NCBI GenBank assembly: GCA_934045905.1
Contig: OW203762.1
Location: 25,948,345-26,012,344, forward strand
Length of the DNA stretch: 64,000 nucleotides
Source of the DNA: Leuctra nigra
Lineage: Eukaryota; Arthropoda; Insecta; Plecoptera; Leuctridae
Reading direction: 5' to 3'
In this document: piece after piece, positions 54,712-64,000 of the stretch
How the letters are laid out: each line of letters starts with the position of its first letter
How positions within the stretch are numbered: the stretch's first letter is position 1
Notes under the pieces: model-generated
The model's input: the letters and a program-made list of their open reading frames with translations, nothing else
Databases searched by the model: none
What the model was told of the DNA's origin: nothing
Made by a program: the position numbers and the translations under genes

Positions 54712-55299
54712 AATACTACTAATATATTCAGTTTTGTAAGCAGTAAGATATTTCATTGATGGCGATCTCGCCTGTATCTATCTAGTCGCGTAAGCTCTGC
54801 CACTTTGACAAAGTGTTTTTGTATATTTGGTGTTACGATGCATTGTTCCGCAGAGTTATTGGCGCCTGGCAAGGGTTTGAGGATTGTCTTGGGCGTAGCA
54901 ATGATCATGGCATTGGTAGCAAGGACTCGAAGGAGTGGGCACTTTATTGCACTACTGTTTCCATCCACGAATCTACATAAAAGCTCAATTTATTGGAGTA
55001 TTCCGTTCCTACGCCAAAAGTCCACTAGAAAGCTCAAACGCACTTCAAGTGGACTTTTGTCAACTTATCCTGATACTGAAGTAAAATGTGTAGACAAGTA
55101 TTTCATTATAACATGAATACGCAGGCGCGGGAAAAAGTTCACCGTCAACTTTTGCCTTAGAGTATTTATTTGCACGGCTTCCACCCAACTTTATACTTCT
55201 ATGGTTTTATTTAACTTCAGGTTGCTTTTTAATCTTCCTTAGTTTTAAAGTGTATTGACTGTGTAAATTACGCCATGCCACGATCAGAACATCCTGTAA

Positions 55300-55350
55300 G
55301 GAGGCTCGAACTCATGACTTCAGAAGATTCTTCTACACAACTTAGTCTCT
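55300..55350 (-). mobile_element. tRNA-like SINE head, minus strand
   Basis: Read on the minus strand, GACTAAGTTGTGTAGA (55332..55347) resembles a pol III A box and GAGTTCGAGCCTC (55301..55313) a B box, at tRNA-like spacing. No complete cloverleaf can be drawn, so it is not a functional tRNA gene. The sequence just past the B box includes TGATCGTGGC, which also follows the tRNA-like remnant at 29041..29093. That links the two as one family. Confidence 0.45.
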
Positions 55351-56632
55351 AAGACTTTTAAAGTTTAAATTCTTCTTCCTCGTCATGTTTTAAATGTCGA
55401 TCGTAACTCCATTCACGGGCAGTTATAACATTCTTATAATAGAGCTATTCTCGTGGTATTACCATAACTTTGAATTTGTTTCAAAGATTGTCTTAAATGG
55501 CTATAGGTTCATTGAAAACTTCGTCCACAAGTAAAATGGCGTTTGAATAAATGAATATACCGTTGGCTACTTCAAACACATTAATAATTCAAGAGATTTA
55601 AGAAAGGCCAGAAAGTTTTGAGGTAAAATCTGCCGCCGAGGAAAATTATTACTTTTAAACACTTTTCTTTAGGGGCCATTGTTTCACGGGGAACAGAATA
55701 ATAAAACATTCCACGTCGAATTTTCATTCAAACCAAAAGTTCTTGTCCACGTTTTCAAACTCCGATCATAATTATCGTACTTGTACAAAACGATGTACGT
55801 TACAAACGTCAATGAGACGCCGCCATGTGATTGGACGGTGTTCATGTTCCGGTCCAATTAAGCATCATGTTTCTGAGACAGAGCTTGTCGTGGCTTTAAT
55901 CATCCGATCACATCCTCTATCGAGATTCGATCTCCAGTCTTCGAAGTGTGACTGTAATTGATTATTTTTAATGAGTCTTCGGCCACCCATGTCTCGACAT
56001 GGCCACACGTAAACGAAGGTGACTGATTTGATTCAACACACACTTTATCTGTCCATTGTTGACGTATCGGTGATTTGTTGATTCGATTTCGTGAATTATT
56101 ACTGGTCATTTTAGTGCGAAATGGCAGATAGTTAGTTAGCAGGCAGTAAATCTTTTGCTGCCTTTGTTCTATATTTGACCTATTTATATTAATTAATTAA
56201 CGATCAATTAAATATATTTATTGTTAAACCAATAAACTGGAAGATAAGACGTAAGTGAACACGTATCGACATATTGAACGACGACAATTTTGAAAATTAT
56301 GTCATTCATTAGGAAAGGTATATACAACTCATGATGAGTAGTAAAAGCAGTTAGTCTTTGGAATGGCAGAGAAACTACTCGCACTTGAAAAGTCATAATT
56401 TTATAAAGTCGATGTCTGAATAATAAATGAAACTACCGAGATTTTTACCACTAAAAAATTATCGTCATCTTTTCTAGGATGTCATTTTCTCTCTTAAAAT
56501 TAAATAAACTTGATAAATGACTATACTTTTTCACCGAGAAAAGAAAGTAGGGGACACATTTGTCTCCGCCGTCTTACACAGAAGAGAACTCACCCAGCAA
56601 CAGGTAATAAACTCCTTGTTCTTTTGTTTCAG

Positions 56633-56704
56633 AGACCTGCAGGACAATAACATCACTGCGATCTACGAGAACGATTTGGACGGCATGAGGAAGCTTCGCA
56701 TCCT
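56633..56704 (+). CDS. sli: slit, internal exon encoding the first LRR of domain D1
   Basis: Slit is a secreted, multi-LRR and EGF-repeat ligand for Robo receptors. It repels axons at the midline and also guides muscle and heart cells; domain D1 is one of its four LRR blocks. Seen here: a pyrimidine-rich acceptor ending at 56632, then 72 nt, then GTAAGT at 56705. The first base completes a codon begun in the previous exon and the last two bases (CT) begin the next codon, so both introns are phase 2. The translation reads DLQDNNITAIYENDL, then DGMRKLRI and a split Leu. This is one 24-residue LRR with the LxLxxNxI pattern. From memory, Drosophila Slit has a similar segment (LELQGNNLTVIYETDF). 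If the preceding exon also ends in CT, the split first residue would be Leu, which fits the repeat; that is inference. No frameshift or stop is seen. Another LRR protein is possible in principle, but the match continues in the next exon. Confidence 0.87.
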
Positions 56705-59700
56705 GTAAGTATTATTCAATCCTGCACACGCGATATTGATCCTAGTTTATCCTGGGGAATACGATGGGGGAAAAAACAGCGAGATTAGGGACCAGATTGG
56801 TGTCCGTGTTTAGTTTGTTGGATAATAATTGGTAGCATGTTCGTCGAATGGCCAGAAGCGTGGCGTAGCGCTGGTGGAATCAGGAGAATGTTGTGGTGGA
56901 GACCATTTCTATCGGCCTTGATGTGGTGCACAGTTGTGTGTGGACATTCATTCGCAATTGGGTGGATATGGGTTATGTTTGAAAGTTATTTTGTGTTTAG
57001 TGCTGTAATGATTTTTATTTTTATTTGAGTGTGTTTTAGAACTGAGTTTGTTTTAATTCAGTTGGAAATTTGGTAACAACGAAAATTCACGCCCAACGTA
57101 TTTATCAAAATAAATTTGATAGACGAAGTAAAAGTTCTACATAAAATTATTTTATCTCATTTGGACTGAGCAACACGATTTTTTTTTATTGTAACGGATT
57201 TTAATATTTGGTAGATAGAATTTTCAACATTTTAGTTCTCAAACAATTTGGAGCTTTTCTGTGTGTACGTTTTCCATGCCGAAATGAACAAAGACGAAAG
57301 GTCAAAGAAGAAAAACGAAAATTCTCTTGAATGGGATACATGATTAAAATTTATCACGATTTTCATCAAATATTAGTGCATACATCCATCGATCAGAAAT
57401 GTTCTATATTATTTATTTACTTTGTTTGTATTCGGCTCTTTGTCATATGCTACTTTCCTACCCACCCGACTTCTATATATTCAACTCAAAAGAAGTTTTA
57501 ATCAAAAATGCAAACACGTGGAATCAACTATTCCAATATTCAACTGAAAACAGTGGAGCCAGACTATACATACATTCATGTGTTTGAGGAACAGAAGGAA
57601 TAAAATAGGAGGGTGACACAATGTTATGTTTCCTGTTCCAGTGAATATATAGAACATAGAAAAGTCAAGAAAATGGGGTATATATAAGTGAAAAACAGCA
57701 ATATGACAGACTGAACTAAATTCCCTTAGAAAAGGAACAGTAATAAAGTTCTCATTTTGACATTTTGTTTGGTAGATACAAGAGCCGTAAGTTTCATATT
57801 ATGACCTAAGGCGCGTGAGTGTGAACGGTGGGGCCGTGACCCCTCTTGTTTGCGATATCAGGGGGGCACTGCATTACCTCCGGAGCTCCCCGCAATATGG
57901 GGGGGCTCTATTAAATTCTCTCAGCTCACGGAACACTTTGAAGATGCGGCCCTCGTAGTCGACGACTCACAGCTCTTAATATTTTCTTCCTCTCTCCTTT
58001 TCGCATTCAAAGAAATTTCCCTGCGTACCAGCAAATAAAATATCGACTTCTTTATTCGTTCGCTCCATATATTTTCTCTTCTCTGACTACGTTTTCCTCT
58101 CTTTCCAAGCATCAATTTTTATTATACCCTGGCTTTGAGCCATGGGCAACGCCAAAAGCATAATATCAACTTGTATTTCGTTTTGTACTACAGATCGGTA
58201 GGCTTTTGTGAAGATATGAAGACGAGAAGAGACGGCAACTTTTGGTTGAGAGTTTAAATTTTGATATTGAAAGACGCTAGAAAACAAAGCCAGTAATGCC
58301 AAGTATGTTTCGAGGAATTTTGTACGCCTTCACTGCGCCATTTTGTTTCTGCCTCTTTGTGCCTGTTAGATGTTTTATGCGCACATCAAGAACAGATCTG
58401 ATAATTATTCGCAAACGCCTTACCTATAACCAGGATATGCTATAATAGCTAGGCGTTTCATTGCAAATGGTCCATTATTTAGTGGAAACTGGAATGTTAT
58501 GTGAACCAGTTCATATAAAATGTAGATAGCTCTATTGCGTTGATTTTAATTTATATCTGAGTTCTCCATTATTGCTAAACTCGATATGAGGACTCTTATA
58601 ACATCCTTTACTACCTTTAATTAACGCCTAAATAATAGTGTTACATTGAACATTTACGGAAGTTTCAAAAGAATATGACAGTACCTACCACATTTTGGTA
58701 GACATACTTAAAATGGTTTGATTTCAAAGGGTATAGATACTTACTAGGAAAACGCTCTGTGTAACGCGTTGAATGAGCGAGCACGACACGTGCGCAAAAA
58801 TTAACCGAATATGCGTTCGTTAACACACAGAAAACATTATTTTAAGTCAAACTGAAAGCAAACTACGATCCACTGAATCAATATAAAACAATGTGTCATT
58901 GTATGACCACCATTAATGTGTAATCCGAGATATACCTAACCTTCAAGGAAATGTCAGGCTAGACAGAAGCTCAGAAACGGAATAAATCCAACGTTTCCAA
59001 GAAGAAAATAATTTGAAATAATCAATCCCCTGGACAAAAACTGTAGATACCTAATATCTATGCTTTAAAAGCGATTCAATTTTACTAATACCTTCACAAA
59101 GTACACCAAATTGCCAAAATTATCAACGAAAAAAAGCACAATGCAGGAGAGATTTGGAATGACGTGTGAACGCTAGAAGAGAACAAACGCCACTCGATGA
59201 TATTATTGAAATGTGAGCTTATGTTTCTAATCCCTCCTGGATGCAAAATCAGCCAAGAAGAAACACGGGAGGCACGGCCATCAGAACTACGAATTGACGA
59301 AAAGACAATCAAGGTCCTTAAAAACTCGAAATGATTTGTTGGAAACTATGATCCAAATTGAATTATTCAAATTTGATCAACTCAATACACATAAAAATAT
59401 CTGCTTTTCACTAAAAAAGTGTACATACCATCAAAACACTCTTGTACCTAAAGCAAATCAGATTCAGTTGCATTGGAAAGACATTCATTTTCAATGTTTC
59501 ATTTCTGACAGCTATTAAAAATGTCAATAAGTGCATACTTTCTTGACAGATTCGGCTGAAAATTGGTAAAATAAGTGACATTGTTGGTCTTACTGACCAT
59601 GCTAAATATGAGTTTGATCACATTTCTCGAAGACCATTTTCATTTTTTAGGCTATCAGGAGATACTTATTTTAACAATGAACCAATGGATGGATTTCAAA

Positions 59701-60109
59701 AAAAAATTGGGTCTGCAAACAGAGAAGGTTGTCTTTACATGTGTGCAAAATTTCAGGTCGATCGGTGAAGCGGTGCGACTTCTATTGCTTCCTTTAGCAT
59801 ACAAAAACAAAAACAAAAAAAAAAACAAAAAAAAAAAACAGAGGTCCGTGCTAAAAGAGCCAAATGGAGTCGCTCGCTTCGCTCGCTCAATCATTGTAAT
59901 AGCTGTTTCAAAATGTACACTTTAAACAAAACAATATTTTCTTCCTAATTTGAAAGTCTCTGAATGGAATCTAACTTACAAATGACAGGTTGAATAGTAA
60001 AATGATAGACCACATCCTAATTGGATGGGTGGAGATGTAGATATCAGATTCCATTCTCTATGCAATGTATTTCTAAGAAACAGGACTAAAATTACGTTCA
60101 TTATTTCAG
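56705..60109 (+). other. sli: slit phase-2 intron between the two LRR exons (3405 bp)
   Basis: The intron has GTAAGT at its 5' end and a T-rich tract with TTATTTCAG at its 3' end. It is AT-rich and without recognisable coding sequence. It contains a G+C-richer patch around 57810..57960 with several G and C runs, an A-rich tract near 59805..59839, and a repeat-like segment around 59731..59890. An open frame at 57850..58038 runs across the GC-rich patch but has no recognisable domain. Confidence 0.85.
59801..59839. repeat. A-rich tract (AAAAAC pattern)
   Basis: A run of A5C-type units grading into pure A within the slit intron. It follows directly after a repeat-like segment (59731..59800), so it may be the tail of a retroposed element. 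It produces a lysine/asparagine-rich artefact peptide in an open frame at 59575..59925. Confidence 0.7.
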
Positions 60110-60181
60110 TCAACTCATGGGCAACCAGATCCAGACCATCGAGAAGGGCGCCTTCAAAGACCTTAGCTCCGTCGAGAGACT
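60110..60181 (+). CDS. sli: slit, next internal exon encoding the second LRR of domain D1
   Basis: The acceptor TTATTTCAG ends at 60109, the exon is 72 nt, and GTAAGT begins at 60182. Its first base T completes the CT left by the exon at 56633..56704, giving Leu. The reading then continues LQLMGNQIQTIEKGAF, followed by KDLSSVERL with the last Leu again split across the donor. This is exactly one LRR and closely resembles the same repeat of vertebrate SLIT2 (LQLMENKISTIERGAF, recalled) and of fly Slit. The identical length and phase of the two exons is the one-exon-per-repeat structure typical of slit genes. Splicing either exon out alone would keep the reading frame. The exon is clearly richer in G+C than its surroundings, as expected for conserved coding DNA. 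No following LRR exon is visible before the window ends. Confidence 0.9.
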
Positions 60182-60789
60182 GTAAGTACAAAATACAAGT
60201 CATTATTCACAACATTTACTCTTAAACAACTCACAGAGTTATGAATGAAGTACGAAGTACACAAACATTAATCCACCGAGTGATTTCATGTAGGGGTGAT
60301 ATACTATATTGATCTCTATGATCCCCATTGGTTGCTGGGATCCTGTTAGGAACCCCCTGGCCGCAGAAAGCTGCACTTCCTAAGTTAATCGTCCGGAAAT
60401 TGAACTTGGGCAATATCGAAACGGGACCCTAGCGGGGGTGGCAGGGACGAGGGGTAACTCATATATGTATAGCTATGCCGGAGTCATACACCCCCGTCGG
60501 GATTAGCTACCCCAAGGGGATGATTGTATGGGTGGAAAAAAGTAGTTGCTTTCAGGAATATATATGCATGAAAGCTGACAAAATGGGAGTACTATGGTTG
60601 ATGTTGGTATTCATGGAGGTTGAACCGTAATTAATAGTATTTGCATGTGAAATCATTGGGAATGAGTAAATAATTTGTGTCCACGGGATATGATATGCAT
60701 ATTTATGAGTAACAAAATGATATTTGGTAATGTAGTAGCTTCTAAGCTTCTCTCGATTGACTTTTCCTAGAAAATTCAGCATGAAGTTT

Positions 60790-60848
60790 GGTCAGAAATG
60801 GTCAGAAATGGTCAGTTTGGTCAGAAATGTGCGCGATGCACATTTCTG
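60790..60848 (+). repeat. 10-bp tandem repeat continuing into a perfect hairpin
   Basis: The unit GGTCAGAAAT (about 60790..60829) occurs roughly four times, one copy being shortened. The last unit forms the left arm of an 11-bp perfect inverted repeat: CAGAAATGTGC at 60822..60832 and its complement at 60838..60848, with a 5-base loop. A start codon at 60781 just before it belongs to a short uninformative open frame. Confidence 0.7.
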
Positions 60849-62675
60849 CACACATATGAGGTCTATGTATTTAACATACTTATCGAGTTTACACTCTGGC
60901 AAAAGTATAGATGAGGAGCAGACTGAAAGCTGGTACACTAAAAACCGGCTCCTCCACCTGCAATTCACAGATTCATCTTAAATCTCGGTCAAATCAACCT
61001 TACGGCTTGGAACCTCTTGGTTTTGGTTTGCCTTTGTCTTTGAAGAGCTATCGGCTTCACAATCTCTCCACCATTAACGCCCTCTCCTGAGGAGCACCAT
61101 CATCTCGCAATAAACTGGAGAACAATACCACCATTCAGATGGCGTATAAGGTTTCATTATGCATAATAATATGTCTGAGACGTCATGTCAAGGTTCAATA
61201 TTTGATCATCAATTTGTTTATGACTGAGATATGTCAGTGAGTAGAACACCAAGGTCGATACAACAGGAAAATACGAATATATACAAGTAATAATAGTTGA
61301 ATTCAGTACTTTATAGTCTATTCAGCGAGGAAATGGCGCGTGGGTGATTTTATTATACGTATACGTGAATCGCGAAGTTATGTCATATTTTTTGCAAGGC
61401 TCTTCGTGCAAACTCAATGGATGACATTAAAACTATTCCTACTTAGCTACTTTTTACAAAAGTTTACTAGAAGTACGACGATTCTTATGTTATTCAACAT
61501 AGTAACATTAAGATACCTGGAAACTGGTACTGCATTTTACATTTTTCAGTTGACAGAACATTTTTTTTGTCTGGGGTTTAGCGTCGCACTGTTCTGCAGC
61601 GAGGCTATAATGGCGACAAATATTAATCTATTAATCTAAAAATTAATAAATATTATTCTATTTATTGATGATATTTCAAACTGGCTATAGTACATTCCTA
61701 AATTTTGAAATATTGCGTAAATTTTTGTTTTATCTGGTTTAATTGATTTACTACAATTACGATATGGCTTATTGTAAATTTAAGAATTTACTATTAGATT
61801 TTCTGTTAATTAAGGGAATAGTAAGGAAATTATTACGGGGTAACTTAACTATAAGGAAATAATTAGGATATCAAGTGAAAAATATACAACCATATTTTAT
61901 AACTCTCATTCCTTTAGTACAAGTTTGTTCAGTGTCTGGTCAATAGCATATTCCTCTATCACCTCCATCTGCTGCTACCACGTCTGCAATTCAGTTGGTA
62001 CAGACAGACATCATGACGAAATGATGCATTCTCATCTCTATTCTATTATTCAAGCACACTCAGACAACTCTTGTAATCCATATTCACGAGGCACGGATTA
62101 AAGATGATACGAGGGTGAAGCAAACGATGCTGCTTATCTGATAGATGTCCAGACGTCATTATATCGCGATTAGATCGGAATAATCCCACGCTCTCTGCAC
62201 AAATATTTACTTAAGTATCATCATTAGAGGCGGTTATAGAGAGTGTAAACGATGGTGGGTGGTGTGATGATGACACTTTGAACGGCGAAAGTACTTCACA
62301 GAGAAACTGCTTACTTATTCAAGTAATAAGATTATAATAATGTGTATAATGTTTAGGATTGAAGTGTGTGATCGGGGTACTTCTTAGGATGAAGTTGACG
62401 AAATTGTTTTGGACGCAGGCAAAGTAAATTGCGCAGACATAACAATGTTAATCTTGAGTACCTACGGAGATATTTTTGAAAAAATATGCCAAAAGTTAAT
62501 TGAGTCATAATTGATTCGATTTTTTGTACATACGAAGGAATTTGGTTGCATTTTATTAATTTTTACGTATTGAAAAATAAGCAAGTAAACACATAAAAAC
62601 GTGGAACATTTATTTTTTGATTTCTTTAACATCATCATTTTTCCGGACTCGTAGTATGTGGATCAAACATTACTG

Positions 62676-62703
62676 CATTTTACATTTTACATTTTACATT
62701 TTG
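62676..62703 (+). repeat. 7-bp tandem repeat (CATTTTA), four units
   Basis: Four head-to-tail CATTTTA units are followed by imperfect CATTTT-containing copies up to about 62725. This is a simple minisatellite in AT-rich intron sequence with no other association. Confidence 0.75.
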
Positions 62704-62963
62704 TACATTTTTTTGCACAACATTTTATCTTTCGTTGCTCATTTGGTGGGACACATAGCATATGCAAATTAAAACCATCAAGCATTAATGTTATATCGAT
62801 ATGATTTTAATAAAATTCGAAGTAGGAAGATCTTTCTGTATATAATCAACTTCATTTTAGTAGGTGTCCATATTTGTAGCATTTTAAACGTAAGTTTTCA
62901 GTTAAACTCAGTCTACAACCAATTTGTGTAATTGCCATTTCATTACTTGCTGCCGGTCAGTGC

Positions 62964-62997
62964 ACTCTCTCTCTCATCTCCTCTTTTCTCTCTCTCG
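62964..62997. repeat. CT-rich microsatellite
   Basis: CTCTCTCTCTC, an interruption, then TCTCTCTCTC. The matching GA-rich strand is a class of sequence bound by GAGA-type factors in flies. Any regulatory role here is conjecture. Confidence 0.7.
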
Positions 62998-63346
62998 TCG
63001 ACACCTCTGGCACCAGACGCCCTAAACACTGGTCATTGTATGCAAATCTGTTGATTTTGCTCGCTCTAGTGGGCATCCGCTACGACAATCAAGGACTACA
63101 AGACAAACTCTGATTAAATGGACTGCGAGGGTGTGGGAAGTAGAGAAAGACAATTACTCTAATCTACCTCCGAATACGTGGCGTGTGGAGAAGGTATCGT
63201 ACGGACAAAATGATTACTTTAGTAGGAGTGTTGCAAACGGTGATATTTCATAGGCTTTAGAGTAGACGAATGACAGACATGACAGTCTCGAGGGGTCGTC
63301 TTCCATACGTCTGTCATTCCGTTGCGACTTCATTATTTATATCGGC

Positions 63347-63385
63347 TATAAAAGGGTTCACTCGTTTTGTCGCTCTACAATTGTA
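63347..63385 (+). promoter_or_regulatory. TATA-box-like core promoter candidate inside the slit intron
   Basis: TATAAAAG lies at 63347..63354 with GC-rich flanks (CGGC before, GGG after), a good match to the RNA polymerase II TATA box. A start site would be expected about 25..32 bp further on, near 63375..63383. A GTGAGT that could act as a 5' splice site lies at 63420. A clean insect initiator is not obvious at the expected place, and no convincing open frame follows. It may be an alternative or nested promoter, a transposon promoter, or chance. Confidence 0.25.
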
Positions 63386-64000
63386 ATGGGCATGCGCGGA
63401 ATATGTTATCCGCGTTGTACTGTGAGTTTGAATTTATCATTCCTTGGAAACCGAGGGTTTTCACGAGTAAAATTGTGAAGTGTACTTTTAGTGCGTTTGC
63501 GCTAAAACGAAGTTAGCCTACTTTGACTTGGTTGTGGTAAGAGCTATCCTCAATTCCCCCTATAACTATGGATCTCTACGATAAGGTGGGAACTCATTTT
63601 ACGTGGAAACAAAACAAGAAACCTCGAGCTAATATTAATGGAAATCAAAGTGTGACATTTACTTTGGAAAGTTATACTTGTCACTTATCGATTTATTCGT
63701 TTGTAATCGGAAATTTGTAAGTATCTAAAATATAATGTTTCGCGAAGTAAGAAATTTAGGGTATTATTTTTATTTCATTTTAGTTCGATGTCTCAATTCC
63801 GTCCTATACACTTTTTCCATACTCGTACACAATCGCTCTAGGTCAATAGGCTTTATCGACGTTTTCGACCTTCTGCTGTTAGCAATTCTCCTATCACTTG
63901 CCAATCTTATTAATTAATCATTAAATAAAGCCATTAACCTAGTTTCAAAACAATACTTCGCTGAACACAAGTAAAGATGTGAAGTCGGATTACAAATGGT

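Larger units (their letters stand above)
60182..64000 (+). other. sli: Start of the next slit intron; no further exon seen
   Basis: No leucine-rich-repeat coding segment with phase-2 splice sites was found here on the + strand, so this intron probably exceeds 3.8 kb. The stretch holds a GC-richer patch (about 60290..60530), a 10-bp tandem repeat running into a hairpin near 60.8 kb, a 7-bp tandem repeat at 62.68 kb, a CT-rich run near 62.97 kb, and a TATA-box-like site at 63.35 kb. The rest is AT-rich and featureless by eye. Confidence 0.7.

Noticed and set aside
59575..59925. 116-codon + strand frame with a Lys/Asn-rich middle
   Set aside because: The rich segment is the translation of the A-rich tract, and the frame lies within a slit intron with no family match.
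56705..64000. An intronic microRNA such as miR-218 of vertebrate SLIT2/SLIT3
   Set aside because: The mature sequence was not seen on either strand, and that microRNA is not known from insect slit genes.

Overview
This is a window of AT-rich, intron-like animal DNA. I read it as part of an insect genome. The only genuine protein-coding sequence I can support is two small exons of the axon-guidance gene slit, near the right end on the + strand. They are 56633..56704 and 60110..60181. Each is exactly 72 nt, is flanked by a clean AG acceptor and GTAAGT donor, and is joined by a phase-2 intron of 3405 bp. Each encodes one 24-residue leucine-rich repeat (LRR). Together they match the start of the first LRR block (D1) of Slit. 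The match is recalled from family knowledge, not from a search. The residues IYE-D and KLR-L look more like the insect Slit proteins than the vertebrate ones, which is why I suggest an insect. Large introns, frequent CpG and abundant small non-autonomous transposons fit a large insect genome, but I cannot name the species.

Layout: 1..56632 contains no exon I can recognise. It is upstream intron and/or 5' flank of slit. It carries scattered short transposable elements, homopolymer G/C tracts, tandem repeats and hairpins. The densest repeat area is about 26.4 to 34.9 kb. It holds two copies of a 217-bp terminal-inverted-repeat element, a long-armed hairpin, a 12-bp tandem repeat, tRNA-like SINE heads and most of the poly-G runs. 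56705..60109 is the intron between the two exons. 60182..64000 is the beginning of the next intron. It includes a GC-richer patch just after the exon, a tandem repeat that runs into a hairpin, and a TATA-box-like promoter candidate near 63.35 kb.

No rRNA, intact tRNA, CRISPR array, operon or complete gene was found. The many open frames of 60 to 142 codons are about what chance gives in 64 kb of AT-rich DNA, and none shows a recognisable domain. The longest, on the minus strand at 47889..48317, is listed only as a weak candidate.

I did not find a new biological system. The most informative observations are the slit exon architecture, the lack of a recognisable preceding exon in 56.6 kb, two families of non-autonomous transposon, a tRNA-derived SINE family with a shared 3' end, and a recurrent set of long G/C homopolymers in an AT-rich background.
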